From positions 52,889 through 116,888 of the forward strand of contig NZ_FNOK01000017.1 in the NCBI RefSeq assembly GCF_900106995.1: a stretch of DNA of 64,000 nt, read 5' to 3'. Positions 44,123-54,171 of this stretch are shown piece after piece; position 1 is the stretch's first letter; each line of letters begins with the position of its first letter. Source of the stretch: Saccharopolyspora shandongensis. Its GTDB lineage: Bacteria; Actinomycetota; Actinomycetes; Mycobacteriales; Pseudonocardiaceae. The notes under the pieces are model-generated. The model searched no databases. It saw nothing but the letters and a program-made list of their open reading frames with translations, and was not told the DNA's origin. A program made the position numbers and the translations under genes.

Positions 44123-45364
44123 TCAGATCGCGTACTGCCACGCCGTCAGCGAGTAGGCGCCGAACCACGAGCCGAAGAACACCAGCAGCACCGCGGTGGT
44201 CACCGCCGTCGTCGTCCGGCGCCGCGCCAACCCGATCGCAACCGGGATGAGCAGCGGGAACGCGGGCAGCATCAGGCGGACCTTGGAGTACATCAAGCCG
44301 TCCGAGCCCAGGTCCAGCACCAGCACGGCGGCCGCGAACGCCACCAGCGGCCACGGCATCCGCTGCCGCACGCACAGCACCAGCAGCACCAGCGCGGCCA
44401 GCACGATCCACACCGTGAACGTCTCGAGCACCGACTTGTCCTTGGTCAGCGCCTCGATCATGAACTCGAACGTGGCCTTCCCGCCGTCGAACGCCGATGA
44501 CCAGCCCCGCTGCTGGAGCGCGAAGTAACCGGTGAGGCTGTCCGTCTGGGCCCCCACCCAGCCGATGTAGGCCAGCATCCCGGCCGGCGCCAGCACGATC
44601 GCCAGCCACGGGCGCCAGGTGTCCCGGCGGCGCACGATCGCCACCAGCGCGGCCAGCCCGACCACCCCGATCAGCGCCGCGGCCGTCGGCCGCACCAACC
44701 CGGCACCGGCGCAGCACAGCCCGGCCAGCAGCCAGTTCCGCTCGACGACCCCGATCAGCGCCCAGATCGCCAACGCGCAGAACAACGCCTCGGAGTACGC
44801 CATCGACAGCACCACGGACATCGGGGCCGCCGCGAACAGCACGACCAGCAGCAACCCGGCGACCTGCGAGCCGCCGACCCGGCGCCCCAGCCGGGCCAGC
44901 CCGTACGCGGCCACCACGCCGCAGGCCAGGCTCGCGGTGATCGCCCCGCCGGTGACGCTGACGCCCGGGACCAGCGAAAACGCCGTGATCAACCACGGAT
45001 AGCCGGGGAAGAACGCCATCGGCGTCTCGGGATAGCGGTTGCCGAAACCGTCGACCATGCTCGGGTCGACACCGGCGTACCCGTTCGCCGCGATCTCCAG
45101 GTACCAGTGGCCGTCCCAGGCCTGCAGGTTGTCGACCAACGCCTCGTCGTTCGCGGCCGACAGCCACGCCAGCACCAGCAGTCCGACCAGCCGGATTGCG
45201 AGGTAAACCACAGCAGGGGCGAAAGCGACGATCATCCGGCGCTGCCGAGGCGAGCCCCGGCGCAGCCACTCGGACAACCCCGAGTCCGGTTGTTTCCGCA
45301 GCGTAGCCGCGGTGTTTCCAACATCACTCAGAGGTGGATCGATCGCTCCTGGAGGGGTGGACAA
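44123..45364 (-). CDS. Membrane mannosyltransferase-like protein (PIG-V type)
   Basis: A 413-residue integral membrane protein with about ten helices. Between the first and second helix is LQAWDGHWYLEIAANGYAG, the WDG-WY motif of PIG-V-like polyprenyl-phosphate-sugar transferases, and later MAFFPGYPWL and AYSEALF. It probably transfers a sugar outside the membrane. TTG 45364 after GAGGA is chosen, with GTG 45400 as alternative. No cell-wall cluster adjoins, so the acceptor is unknown. Confidence 0.75.
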   Translation of the reverse strand: MSTPPGAIDPPLSDVGNTAATLRKQPDSGLSEWLRRGSPRQRRMIVAFAPAVVYLAIRLVGLLVLAWLSAANDEALVDNLQAWDGHWYLEIAANGYAGVDPSMVDGFGNRYPETPMAFFPGYPWLITAFSLVPGVSVTGGAITASLACGVVAAYGLARLGRRVGGSQVAGLLLVVLFAAAPMSVVLSMAYSEALFCALAIWALIGVVERNWLLAGLCCAGAGLVRPTAAALIGVVGLAALVAIVRRRDTWRPWLAIVLAPAGMLAYIGWVGAQTDSLTGYFALQQRGWSSAFDGGKATFEFMIEALTKDKSVLETFTVWIVLAALVLLVLCVRQRMPWPLVAFAAAVLVLDLGSDGLMYSKVRLMLPAFPLLIPVAIGLARRRTTTAVTTAVLLVFFGSWFGAYSLTAWQYAI

Positions 45365-45447
45365 CCCGGTCCTCCGCTCTTGTCGACAATCGCGTCCCAC
45401 AGGGTAGTGGCGGCATTTGGGATTGGGGTCGGGCGGTACCGGTTCGG

Positions 45448-45453
45448 TAGGCT
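45448..45453 (+). promoter_or_regulatory. Possible ask promoter -10
   Basis: TAGGCT fits the TANNNT -10 pattern and lies 187 bp before the ask GTG, implying a long GC-rich mRNA leader (45460-45639) with several possible stems. I recognise no known riboswitch in it. Confidence 0.35.
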
Positions 45454-45639
45454 AGTCCGGCAGCGGAGCGACCTGGTAGGAGGCCGTTTCGGCCCGGTGG
45501 GCCGACGCTGTCACCTGCCCGGTCGCGGGGCCCTCCGGCCCGCCACGCGGTGTGCCGGGGTGCTCCTTCGTCCACTCGGTGTCAGTGCGGGGACAACCCG
45601 CGCCCGGGACGGCCGCACGGTCGAGGAGGTTTGTTTCAC

Positions 45640-46904
<1,265 letters not shown>

Positions 46905-46905
<1 letters not shown>

Positions 46906-47969
46906 TGGCCCAGGAGAAGACACCGACGCTGGCAATCGTGGGTGCCACCGGCGCGGTCGGCACTGTCATGATCGACATCATCAACAACCGCGAGTCGGTG
47001 CCGTGGGGCGAGATCCGGTTGATCGCCTCGGCCCGGTCCGCGGGCAAGAAGATCACCGTGCGCGGCGAGGAGCTCACCGTCGTGGAGCTCGCGCCGGAGG
47101 CGTTCGACGGCGTGGACATCGCGCTGTTCGACGTGCCGGACGAGGTGTCCGCGCAGTGGGCGCCGGTGGCCGTCGAGCGCGGCGCCGTCGCGGTGGACAA
47201 CTCCGGCGCGTTCCGGATGGACCCCGACGTGCCGCTGGTGGTGCCCGAGGTCAACGCGGAGAAGGCGCACGAGCGCCCGAAGGGGATCATCGCGAACCCC
47301 AACTGCACGACGCTGTCGATGATGGCCGCGCTGGGCGCGCTGCACCGCGAGTTCGGCCTCCGCGAACTGGTCGTCTCCTCCTACCAGGCCGCCTCCGGTG
47401 CTGGTCAGGAAGGCATCGACCGGCTGTACGCGGAGATCGCGGCGGTGGCGGGCAAGGGCGTCGGCCAGCGGGCCGGCGACGTCGCCGAGGCGCTGGCCGC
47501 GGCCGGGCTGCCGGAGGAGACGCCGTTCAAGGCGCCGCTGGCGCTCAACGTGGTGCCGTGGGCCGGTTCGCGCAAGGACGACGGCTGGACCTCTGAGGAG
47601 CTGAAGGTCCGCAACGAGTCCCGCAAGATCCTCGGCATCTCGGACCTGAAGGTCTCCGCGACCTGCGTCCGCGTGCCGGTGGTGACCACGCACTCGCTGG
47701 CGGTGCACGCCACCTTCGAGCGCGAGGTGACCGTCGAGCAGGCGCACCGCGTGTTCGAGGCGCAGCCGACGATCGTCCTGCAGGACGACCACGACAACGG
47801 CGTGTTCCCGACCCCGGCCGGCGTGGTCGGCGGCGACCCGACGTACGTGGGCCGGGTCCGGCAGGCGCTGGACTTCCCGAACACGCTGGACTTCTTCGTC
47901 TGCGGCGACAACCTCCGCAAGGGCGCGGCGCTCAACACCTACGAGATCGCCGAAACCCTCGCGAAGTAA
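46905..47969 (+). CDS. asd: Aspartate-semialdehyde dehydrogenase
   Basis: A 354-residue enzyme with the NADP-binding start [18 protein letters not shown], the catalytic Cys in [13 protein letters not shown] and [15 protein letters not shown]. It reduces aspartyl phosphate to the semialdehyde, the step after Ask. Its ATG overlaps the ask stop, so both enzymes are made in a coupled way. The terminator at 47984 ends the operon. Confidence 0.97.
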
Positions 47970-47983
47970 GCCCCACGGGCTCG

Positions 47984-48027
47984 AAAAGGGCGCCTTCCCC
48001 CTGGTAGACGGGGGAGGGTGCCCTTTT
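47984..48027 (+). terminator. Terminator of ask-asd
   Basis: AAAAGGGC-CCTTCCCCC pairs with GGGGGAGG-GCCCTTTT across a short loop (47984-48027) with one small internal mismatch. The stem ends in A and T runs on both sides, so it is bidirectional in principle. Confidence 0.85.
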
Positions 48028-48106
48028 GTGATATGAGTTCATTCGAACGTGTGTTTGTGCCCAATTCTCCTTGAAGGCCGGAACCGGCGTCCGCCACAGT
48101 GGGCCC

Positions 48107-48175
48107 ATGAACATCATTTCCTGGCCCGATCACCTGTTGACCCTGGACGAATTCGTGGCGCTGCCGGAGGACAAG
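48107..48175 (+). pseudogene. Uma2-like gene remnant
   Basis: ATG 48107 starts MNIISWPDHLLTLDEFVALPED, closely resembling the N-terminus of Uma2/DUF820 restriction-endonuclease-fold proteins common in actinomycetes. The similarity stops after about 23 residues, just before the usual YELVEG core. The frame continues to 48301 as unrelated sequence. It looks like the stub left after a deletion. Confidence 0.5.
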
Positions 48176-48310
48176 TCGGCCGCTGCGAACCCGCTGGAAG
48201 GAGCGTGGATCGGTGGCTGTGCGTATCGGGTTCGACGCGCTCGGCTCGTGTGCGCGCGGGGCCGCGACCTGAGCGGCTTGGTTGCGGCATCCGGCGGTTA
48301 GGTTGGGGGC

Positions 48311-49786
48311 ATGAGTCATGCTCCGGTCGTCCTCGGAATCGATCTCGGTACCACCGCGACGAAGGTCGTCGCGGCGGGCAGCGACGCTCATGTGCTGCAC
48401 CAGACCGAGCGCGGTTATCCGCTGCGCACCGAGGAGCCCGGAGAGGCGACGCAGGACGCCGTCCAGGTCCGGGACGCGGCGATCGCGGCGCTGGCCGAGT
48501 GCGTGGCCTGGGCGAAGGAGCACGGCCACCCGGTCGCGGCGCTGTCGTTCAGCACGTCGATGCACACGGTCGTCGGGCTCGACTCGGCCGGTGAGCCGGC
48601 CACGCCGTCGTTCAACTGGGCCGACACCCAGGCGGCCGAGGTGGCGGCGCGGCTGCGGTCAGACTGGGACGCCTCGTCGGCCCTGCACCGGGCCACGGGG
48701 ACGCCGGTGCACACCCAGTCGGTCATGGTGAAGCTGGCTTGGTTGACCGGAAGTCGCCCGGACCTGACGCGTGACGTGGTGCGGTGGTGCGCGCTGAAGG
48801 ACTTCGTCGTCGCCGACTTCGTGGGCGGGTTCGTCACCGAGTATTCGCTGAGCTCGGGCAGTGGCCTGCAGGACATGACGACGCTGCGGTGGCACGAGCC
48901 GGCGCTGGAGGTCGCGGGCATCCGTGCCGACCAGCTGCCGGAGATCCACGCGCCGACCGACACGCTGCCGCTGAAATCGCAGGTGGCCAAGGCCGTCGGC
49001 CTGCCGGAGGGGCTGCCGGTGGTGCTCGGCGGCGGGGACGGCCCGCTGGCGAACCTCGGCGTCGGGGCGGTCAGCCCCGGTGTCGCCGCGCTGTCGCTCG
49101 GCACCAGCGGGGCGCTGCGGGTGACGCGCGACCGGCCGGGCGTCGACGACCGGTGCCGGACGTTCAGCTATGCGATGGGCGACGGGCTCTGGGTGATCGG
49201 CGGTGCCGTGAGCAACGGCGCGGTGGTCGCGCAGTGGGCGTCGGAGGCCTTCGGAGTCGACGTCGCGGACCTGCTCGACGAGGCCGCCGTAGTGCCGGCG
49301 GGGGCGAACGGGCTGATGGCCCTGCCGTACCTGCTCGGCGAGCGGGCCCCGTGGTGGGAGCCGGGCCTGACCGGCTCGTTCGTCGGGCTGCGGCACTCGC
49401 ACGGCCGCGCCGAGATGACGCGTGCCGTGGTGGAGGGCGTCGCGCAGCAGCTCGCGCTGGTGCGGGACGCGGTAGTCGATTCCGGGGCCGAGGTGCGTGC
49501 GGTGCGGGCCACCGGCGGCGGCTTTCGCAGTGCGTTGTGGGCCGATGCCATCTCCGCGGCGCTCGACATCGACCTGGAGCTGGCCGAGGGCAGCGGCGGT
49601 TCCGGGCTCGGCGCGGTGCTGCTGGGCTGGCGGGCGCTCGGCGAGTTCGACTCGCTGGAGCGCGCCGCCGAGCTGGTGACGCCGGAGGGCAAGGTCTCGC
49701 CGGACCCGGCGGCGGCCCGGGAGATGGAGCGCCGCCGACCGCTGGTGGAGCAGCTGCACGCGACGCTGCGCGACTTCGAGCTCTGA
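48311..49786 (+). CDS. FGGY-family carbohydrate kinase, gluconokinase-like
   Basis: A 491-residue sugar kinase with the ATPase fold. Phosphate-1 motif VVLGIDLGTTATKVV, a sugar-binding region FSTSMHTVVGLD, the catalytic Asp in LGGGDGPLANLG, and phosphate-2/adenosine motifs SLGTSGALRV and RATGGGFRSALWADAIS. The sequence is closest in feel to gluconate kinases of the FGGY family, but xylulose or other sugars are possible. No sugar transporter adjoins. Confidence 0.85.
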   Translation: MSHAPVVLGIDLGTTATKVVAAGSDAHVLHQTERGYPLRTEEPGEATQDAVQVRDAAIAALAECVAWAKEHGHPVAALSFSTSMHTVVGLDSAGEPATPSFNWADTQAAEVAARLRSDWDASSALHRATGTPVHTQSVMVKLAWLTGSRPDLTRDVVRWCALKDFVVADFVGGFVTEYSLSSGSGLQDMTTLRWHEPALEVAGIRADQLPEIHAPTDTLPLKSQVAKAVGLPEGLPVVLGGGDGPLANLGVGAVSPGVAALSLGTSGALRVTRDRPGVDDRCRTFSYAMGDGLWVIGGAVSNGAVVAQWASEAFGVDVADLLDEAAVVPAGANGLMALPYLLGERAPWWEPGLTGSFVGLRHSHGRAEMTRAVVEGVAQQLALVRDAVVDSGAEVRAVRATGGGFRSALWADAISAALDIDLELAEGSGGSGLGAVLLGWRALGEFDSLERAAELVTPEGKVSPDPAAAREMERRRPLVEQLHATLRDFEL

Positions 49787-49879
49787 ACCGGCTCCGGTCG
49801 GATACGCCGATCGGTTGAGCCAAGTGGTCGCAACCGGTGGGCCGGGTGCAGCAATCCAGGGTGCCGACCGGGTTCAATT

Positions 49880-49920
49880 CTGGTTCAGACCAATTTTTCG
49901 GTGGCATACTTGGCCTCGCT
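49880..49920 (+). promoter_or_regulatory. furA promoter region
   Basis: An AT-rich stretch (TTCTGGTTCAGACCAATTTT) precedes CATACT (49905-49910), which fits a -10 box ten bases before the furA ATG. The short leader is typical of actinobacterial furA, which represses itself here. The region from TTTTC to ATGACC is repeated at 50825-50857. Confidence 0.6.
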
Positions 49921-50418
49921 ATGACCCTCAGTGCGGCCGAGAGCAACCACGCCACCAGCGCGGACGACCCGCGCGAGCGGTTGCGTGCCGCCGGACTCCG
50001 GGTCACCAAACCGCGACTCGCAGTGCTGCGGTGGCTGGTCGGTCATCCGCACGCGACGGCGGACCAGGTGGCGACAGCGGTGCGCCGGCAGCTGGGTTCG
50101 GTGTCCACACAGGCCGTCTACGACGTGCTCAATGCGTGCAGCAACGCCGGGCTGCTGCGGAGGATCGAGCCCGCCGGCCACCCGGCGCGCTTCGAGACCC
50201 GGACCGCCGACAACCACCACCACCTGGTGTGCCGCAACTGCGGCCGAACCGAGGACGTGGACTGCGTCCACGGCGAGGCCCCGTGCCTGACGCCGTCGTC
50301 CACGTCGGGCTACGAGGTGGACGAAGCGGAGGTCGTGTTCTGGGGCTACTGCCCGGACTGCCGATCCTCGGCGACCGCGCCCGAGGAGTCCGGCCGCCAC
50401 GACGAGGAACGATCATGA
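49921..50418 (+). CDS. furA: Fur-family regulator (FurA/CatR type)
   Basis: A 165-residue Fur protein. The winged helix is DPRERLRAAGLRVTKPRLAVLRWL...STQAVYDVLNACSNAGLLRRIE, followed by the metal site DNHHHLVCRNCGRTEDVDC with C-x2-C and a second C-x2-C in YCPDC. This is the peroxide-responsive FurA/CatR class, usually followed by a catalase-peroxidase gene. Here no katG follows, and the next 770 bp hold only small elements. Targets must lie elsewhere or include the duplicate promoter downstream. Confidence 0.92.
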   Translation: MTLSAAESNHATSADDPRERLRAAGLRVTKPRLAVLRWLVGHPHATADQVATAVRRQLGSVSTQAVYDVLNACSNAGLLRRIEPAGHPARFETRTADNHHHLVCRNCGRTEDVDCVHGEAPCLTPSSTSGYEVDEAEVVFWGYCPDCRSSATAPEESGRHDEERS

Positions 50419-50524
50419 ACCCGGCATGACGTGCATCCCTGCGGCCAACGACGTCGTGAAGGCCCGGGAGCTCCGCCCGGATCCGAAACTCCGCATCCAC
50501 TGAACTGGGGTGTTGCGACGACTC

Positions 50525-50611
50525 CTAGAACCCGAGCGGGTCCCATGCCTTCGCGTGTTCCGGTATCGCGGCGTCGTCCTCGACTTCGCCGTCCAGCGCT
50601 GGTGAGCTCAT
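50525..50611 (-). CDS. Possible 28-residue peptide
   Basis: ATG 50611 to TAG 50525 encodes MSSPALDGEVEDDAAIPEHA ending KAWDPLGF. GGGAAG lies seven bases before the ATG and about three quarters of third codon positions are G or C. The acidic centre and hydrophobic end recall a peptide precursor, but no modifying enzyme is adjacent. Real expression is unproven. Confidence 0.3.
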   Translation of the reverse strand: MSSPALDGEVEDDAAIPEHAKAWDPLGF

Positions 50612-50810
50612 GAATGCTCTTCCCGATCAGGCCTCGTACGTCCTGTTCTCCGCACTGGGCCCGAATCGGGTCCACGGGTGATCTGACCGAGACGAGGATT
50701 CGGCTCGCACGCGGCGCTACGTGACTTGGGGTAATGGGCGCCCGCAGGGCCTGAGTGGGACGTGCAGGTGCGGGCGAGCAGGTGAGTCCGAGCACGGCGG
50801 GCCTATTTTC

Positions 50811-50991
50811 TTGACTAATTCCAGTTTTCTGATGGCATACTGGAACCCGTCATGACCCGCGGCGAGCGAGCTGGGCCGCACTGGCGATGAGATCGCCGCC
50901 GAGGTCAAGGGCCGACGACGTCGGCCCGCCGCTGCTGACTGCGGCAACCACCACGAGTGAAGACCCGGGAGCCCCCGTCTCCCGGGTCTTC
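50811..50991 (+). ncRNA. Orphan furA-like promoter with short terminated transcript
   Basis: TTGACT (50811-50816) and CATACT (50836-50841) form a promoter. As remembered, TTGACTAATTCCAG matches the mycobacterial FurA operator. CATACT lies exactly ten bases before ATG ACC, as at furA. The frame MTRGERAGPHWR stops after 12 codons (50852-50890). Two hairpins follow, GGGCCGAC/GTCGGCCC (50909-50927) and a 13-bp stem GAAGACCCGGGAG/CTCCCGGGTCTTC (50959-50991). The product would be an RNA of about 140 nt, either a small regulatory RNA or a tiny peptide gene. Except for this and the peptide at 50525, I see nothing in 50419-51191 beyond an imperfect inverted repeat at 51064-51089. Confidence 0.45.
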
Positions 50992-51191
50992 GCCCATCCG
51001 GGCCGGTGATCGCGTCGGACCGCCCTGTCGCTCCAGGCGAAATCGGCCATCGCGGCCGACGCCATGACCAATCCACAATGGATGGTCATGAGCCGCGGGA
51101 GTGGGCCCTCGGGGGTCACCGAGGCTCAGGGGTGAACGCCTGCGCCGGCGTTGCCTGGCGCCGATGTGGTTCCCGAACCGCCTCGCGCCGA

Positions 51192-52052
51192 TCAGGGGCG
51201 CTGGCGGACCTCGTCCACGAACGCGGTCTCGACTTCGGCCGAGAACGTCGAGCCGAGGTAGGCGTAGGTGGTGGGATCGAAGACCAGGATCTCCTCGCGG
51301 ATGTTCTCGCCGTCGGGCTTCGGGAACGAGATGCCGACACCGGTCCTGCCGATCGCGTCCTTCGCGTCCTCGACCACGGAGATGCCGGGGACCTTGGTCG
51401 CAGCCTCGAACACGGCCGCTCTCGACTCCGGTCGCACGTACGACTCGGCGACGATGTCGCGGATCTCCTCGCCGATGAGCCACGCGCTGCCGGGGTCGGA
51501 GCTGCGCTCCTTCAGGTAGTCCAGCATTCCGGCGGCGTCGGTCGGCAGGACGTAGATGTGCCCGGGAACCGGCGAGCAGCATCCGGTCTCATCGATTGCG
51601 GGGGTGTAGGTCTTGCTGTCCCCGCAGCGGGGCACCTCCAGCTCGGTTTCCCCGCCGTACTGCACGATGAGGCCGTCGCGCGTCCCGTCCGCGGACAGCC
51701 ACGTCTCGCGGATTCCGGCGGCGCTCTGGGACTTCGTGTAGACGAACTGATCGGGCCGCGGCGGGTGGTCGGGGAGATCCGGCGTCGCGGTGACCAGTGC
51801 CGATTCGGCGTTCGCCGTCGGGGTGCCCCTGTCGCTCTCCCCGAACGGAGCGAGAGTGAGCACGCCGGAGATCGCGGCGGCGAGACCAACCGCGACCGCG
51901 CCCGGCCACGCCAGTCGTCGCAGCGGTCGGCGCTGTCGCATCGCGGCGGGTGCGTCGCCCGCGGTGGTCCGGCGGTCGTGGGCCGGTTCGCCCGGAAGCT
52001 CCGTGGCGCGACCGGAATCGCGGATCGGCTGCGTCTCGTCGAACTTCGTCAT
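51192..52052 (-). CDS. CU044_5270-type membrane-anchored protein
   Basis: A 286-residue protein with one N-terminal transmembrane helix (AWPGAVAVGLAAAISGVLTLAPF, about 45-67) and an extracytoplasmic domain containing YTKSQSAAGIRETWLSADG, DYLKERSSDPGSAWLIGEEI and VPGISVVEDAKDAIGRTGVGISF. This matches the CU044_5270 family, usually encoded after an ECF sigma factor and perhaps an anti-sigma-like sensor. No intact sigma gene adjoins here. ATG 52052 follows GGGAG. Confidence 0.8.
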   Translation of the reverse strand: MTKFDETQPIRDSGRATELPGEPAHDRRTTAGDAPAAMRQRRPLRRLAWPGAVAVGLAAAISGVLTLAPFGESDRGTPTANAESALVTATPDLPDHPPRPDQFVYTKSQSAAGIRETWLSADGTRDGLIVQYGGETELEVPRCGDSKTYTPAIDETGCCSPVPGHIYVLPTDAAGMLDYLKERSSDPGSAWLIGEEIRDIVAESYVRPESRAAVFEAATKVPGISVVEDAKDAIGRTGVGISFPKPDGENIREEILVFDPTTYAYLGSTFSAEVETAFVDEVRQRP

Positions 52053-52407
52053 GAACTGCTCCCAAAGAGGTCTGCGGGTCAACAGGTGTTTCGAGCACGG
52101 CGCAGGGTCTGCGCGACGTGCGTCGTGACCGGATTGACTTGGCAGGTCGCGACTCCGCCGGCCGAACCGGCGGCGAGTCCATCGACCGTCCTCCTCGATC
52201 CGATCAGGTACACCCCGTTATCCGCACGAAAGCGAAATCTGGTTCACGCCCGATGCGGCAGGCGGCATCGCGAGGGTGCAGTCGCCTGCGGCACGGGAAG
52301 ACTTCGCGGCGGGTCGAGCGGAGCAGTTCGGAAGGCTCGCGGCCGGTCGTCCTGCGGTTCGAAGCGGCGAAAACGGGCGCTTACGCAATGTCCACAATGG
52401 ATTTCGA
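52053..52407. other. 355-bp gap without a clear gene
   Basis: No convincing coding region, hairpin or repeat is seen. On the minus strand, just before the CU044_5270 gene, a short stretch (THVAQTLRRARNTC then stop) resembles the very end of an ECF sigma factor, but it is too short to call. Confidence 0.4.
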
Positions 52408-54171
52408 TCAGTCGCGGGCGTGGGCTCCTGGGGAGCTCTGGGGCTGGCCGGATTGCGGGTGGTGGTGCCGTTGCGGGTGTCCTTGCTGCGAGCGCTGGGG
52501 GCCCGGTTGCGAGTGAGCGCCACGCTGCGCCGAAGTGCCGTGCGCGCCAGTGGAACCCTGCTGGCCCGCCGAGCCGTGCTGACCAGAAGAGCTGTGCTGA
52601 CCCGCAGAACTGTGCTGACCCGCCGAGCCGTGCTGCCCCGAAGAACCATGCTGACCGTGGGCGGAGTGCTGGCGTTGGGGATTCTGCTGTTGCGGGGTTT
52701 GCGGCTGCTGCGGGCCGTGGGTCTGGTGGAGGATCAGCCGTTCGCAGCTGCGCAGTACCGTGCGGACCGCATCGCGGTGCGGCCGGTCGTGCAGCGGATT
52801 GACCGCCTGCTCCCGCCAGCGCGACAGCGCCGCCGCCGCTTCGTCGGCCAGATCCACGGCCAGGGCCGTCTCCTCCCGGCCGAGCCGCGCGTGTGGCGCG
52901 CTGCCGGACGCTCCCAGCAGCCGCTTCGCTTCCGTCTGCAGCGGACGGGTGAACCGCACCTGCCCGGAATCCAGCGCCGACAGCAGCCGCAGCTCGTTCC
53001 ACTCGTGCGCGTTCGCCAGCAGCCGCTCGAACTCGCCGCGCAACTGCTGCACGCCGGGTCGGGGATTCGCTCGAGACACCATGTCGACGGCCAGCAACGC
53101 CGACCGCGCGCGCAACGCGTCCTGCCGCTCCACGAACTGCTGGTGCACGGTCTCCTGCAGCAGGTTCAGGCCGCTCTCGTCGAGCAGTGCCGATTGCAGC
53201 TTCTTCCGCTCCGTCGCGCCGCTGCGGATCAGCGTCAACGCCCGCACGACGCCGTAGTGGCCGAACCGTTCGAGGAGGCGTTGCCGGGCCGGTCCCGGCG
53301 TCGATTCCATGGTGCTGTTGATGAATCGATCCGCCGAAAGCAGCAACGCGTCCTGGTCGTTCTGGGGGAGTCGCGCAACGTTGTGCAGCGCCATGAAGTC
53401 GTCGTCGGTCATCGTCGCCACGGCCTGTCCGAGCAGCCCTATCACCGGGATCAGGTGCTGTGCGAACGAACGCAGCGTGGGGTCGTTGCGGTAGCGGTCG
53501 GCGATCCGCTCGGCGGCCTCCAGCGCCTCCGTTCCGCCGCTGCCCGTCTCATCGGCGCGCGAGAACGCGACGATCGTGTTGATCGGCACGCACCGGGCGG
53601 TCTGCAACTCGTTGACGGACTGGAGGAACTGCAGGTCCGTCTGCCGCGGATACCGCGTCAGGTAAAGCACCGCGTCGGCCTCGGACAGGATCTGCGCGAG
53701 CGCTGAGCGGCCCGTCTCCTGCACCGCCGCGGACGCGACGCCGGGCGTTTCGATCAGCGTGATCGCCTGCAGTCCCGGTGTCGGCGACTCGATGACCAGC
53801 CGGGACACCTCATCCGGCCGCCAGTGCTGCAGGTCGCGGATGGTGCCGGTGTCCAAAGTGGTCACCGGCACGTTCTGCACCGCGCCGTGCGGCGTGTGCA
53901 CCAGGATCTTCGGTTCCGGCCCGTACTGGTAGAAGGTGCTGACCTGGGTGCGCTCCTCGGCGTCGGTGGGCGCGAGCTCCGCGCCGACCAGCGCGTTGAT
54001 CAGCGTCGACTTGCCCGCTTTCACCCGCCCGCTGACGGCGATGCGCAGCGGCTGGTCCAGCCTCTCCAGCCGGCCGCGCAGCCACGTCGAGGTGCGCGGA
54101 TCGTCCCGGTAGAAGGTCATGGTGCGGATCAGCAGCGCCCGGGCGCGCTCCAGCAGGGGATCGCCGCTCAT
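52408..54171 (-). CDS. iniC: Dynamin-like GTPase, IniC type
   Basis: A 587-residue protein. G1 is SGRVKAGKSTLIN (48-60), switch region ERTQVSTFYQYG, G3 LIETPGVAS, and a possible G4 AFSRADE. A long helical middle and a His/Gln/Gly/Ser-rich tail follow (about 490-587). It overlaps the preceding dynamin gene by four bases (ATGA). Order and partners match the mycobacterial iniB-iniA-iniC operon, where IniA/IniC are dynamin-like proteins acting at the membrane under cell-wall stress. Mycobacterial IniC is shorter (493 residues, from memory); the extra length here is mainly the tail. Confidence 0.82.
   Translation of the reverse strand: MSGDPLLERARALLIRTMTFYRDDPRTSTWLRGRLERLDQPLRIAVSGRVKAGKSTLINALVGAELAPTDAEERTQVSTFYQYGPEPKILVHTPHGAVQNVPVTTLDTGTIRDLQHWRPDEVSRLVIESPTPGLQAITLIETPGVASAAVQETGRSALAQILSEADAVLYLTRYPRQTDLQFLQSVNELQTARCVPINTIVAFSRADETGSGGTEALEAAERIADRYRNDPTLRSFAQHLIPVIGLLGQAVATMTDDDFMALHNVARLPQNDQDALLLSADRFINSTMESTPGPARQRLLERFGHYGVVRALTLIRSGATERKKLQSALLDESGLNLLQETVHQQFVERQDALRARSALLAVDMVSRANPRPGVQQLRGEFERLLANAHEWNELRLLSALDSGQVRFTRPLQTEAKRLLGASGSAPHARLGREETALAVDLADEAAAALSRWREQAVNPLHDRPHRDAVRTVLRSCERLILHQTHGPQQPQTPQQQNPQRQHSAHGQHGSSGQHGSAGQHSSAGQHSSSGQHGSAGQQGSTGAHGTSAQRGAHSQPGPQRSQQGHPQRHHHPQSGQPQSSPGAHARD
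52545..52665 (-). repeat. 18-bp tandem repeats in the iniC tail
   Basis: About seven units encode the six-residue motif GQH(G/S)S(A/S), residues roughly 503-545 of the IniC-like protein. The tail is low-complexity and rich in His, so it may bind metals or form a flexible brush. Slippage is likely between strains. Confidence 0.75.

Noticed and set aside
45460-45639. Lysine or other riboswitch in the ask leader
   Set aside because: The leader is GC-rich with possible stems, but no known riboswitch core could be recognised.
52053-52200. Possible ECF sigma factor end before the CU044_5270-type gene
   Set aside because: Only about a dozen residues look sigma-like and no upstream domain is present.
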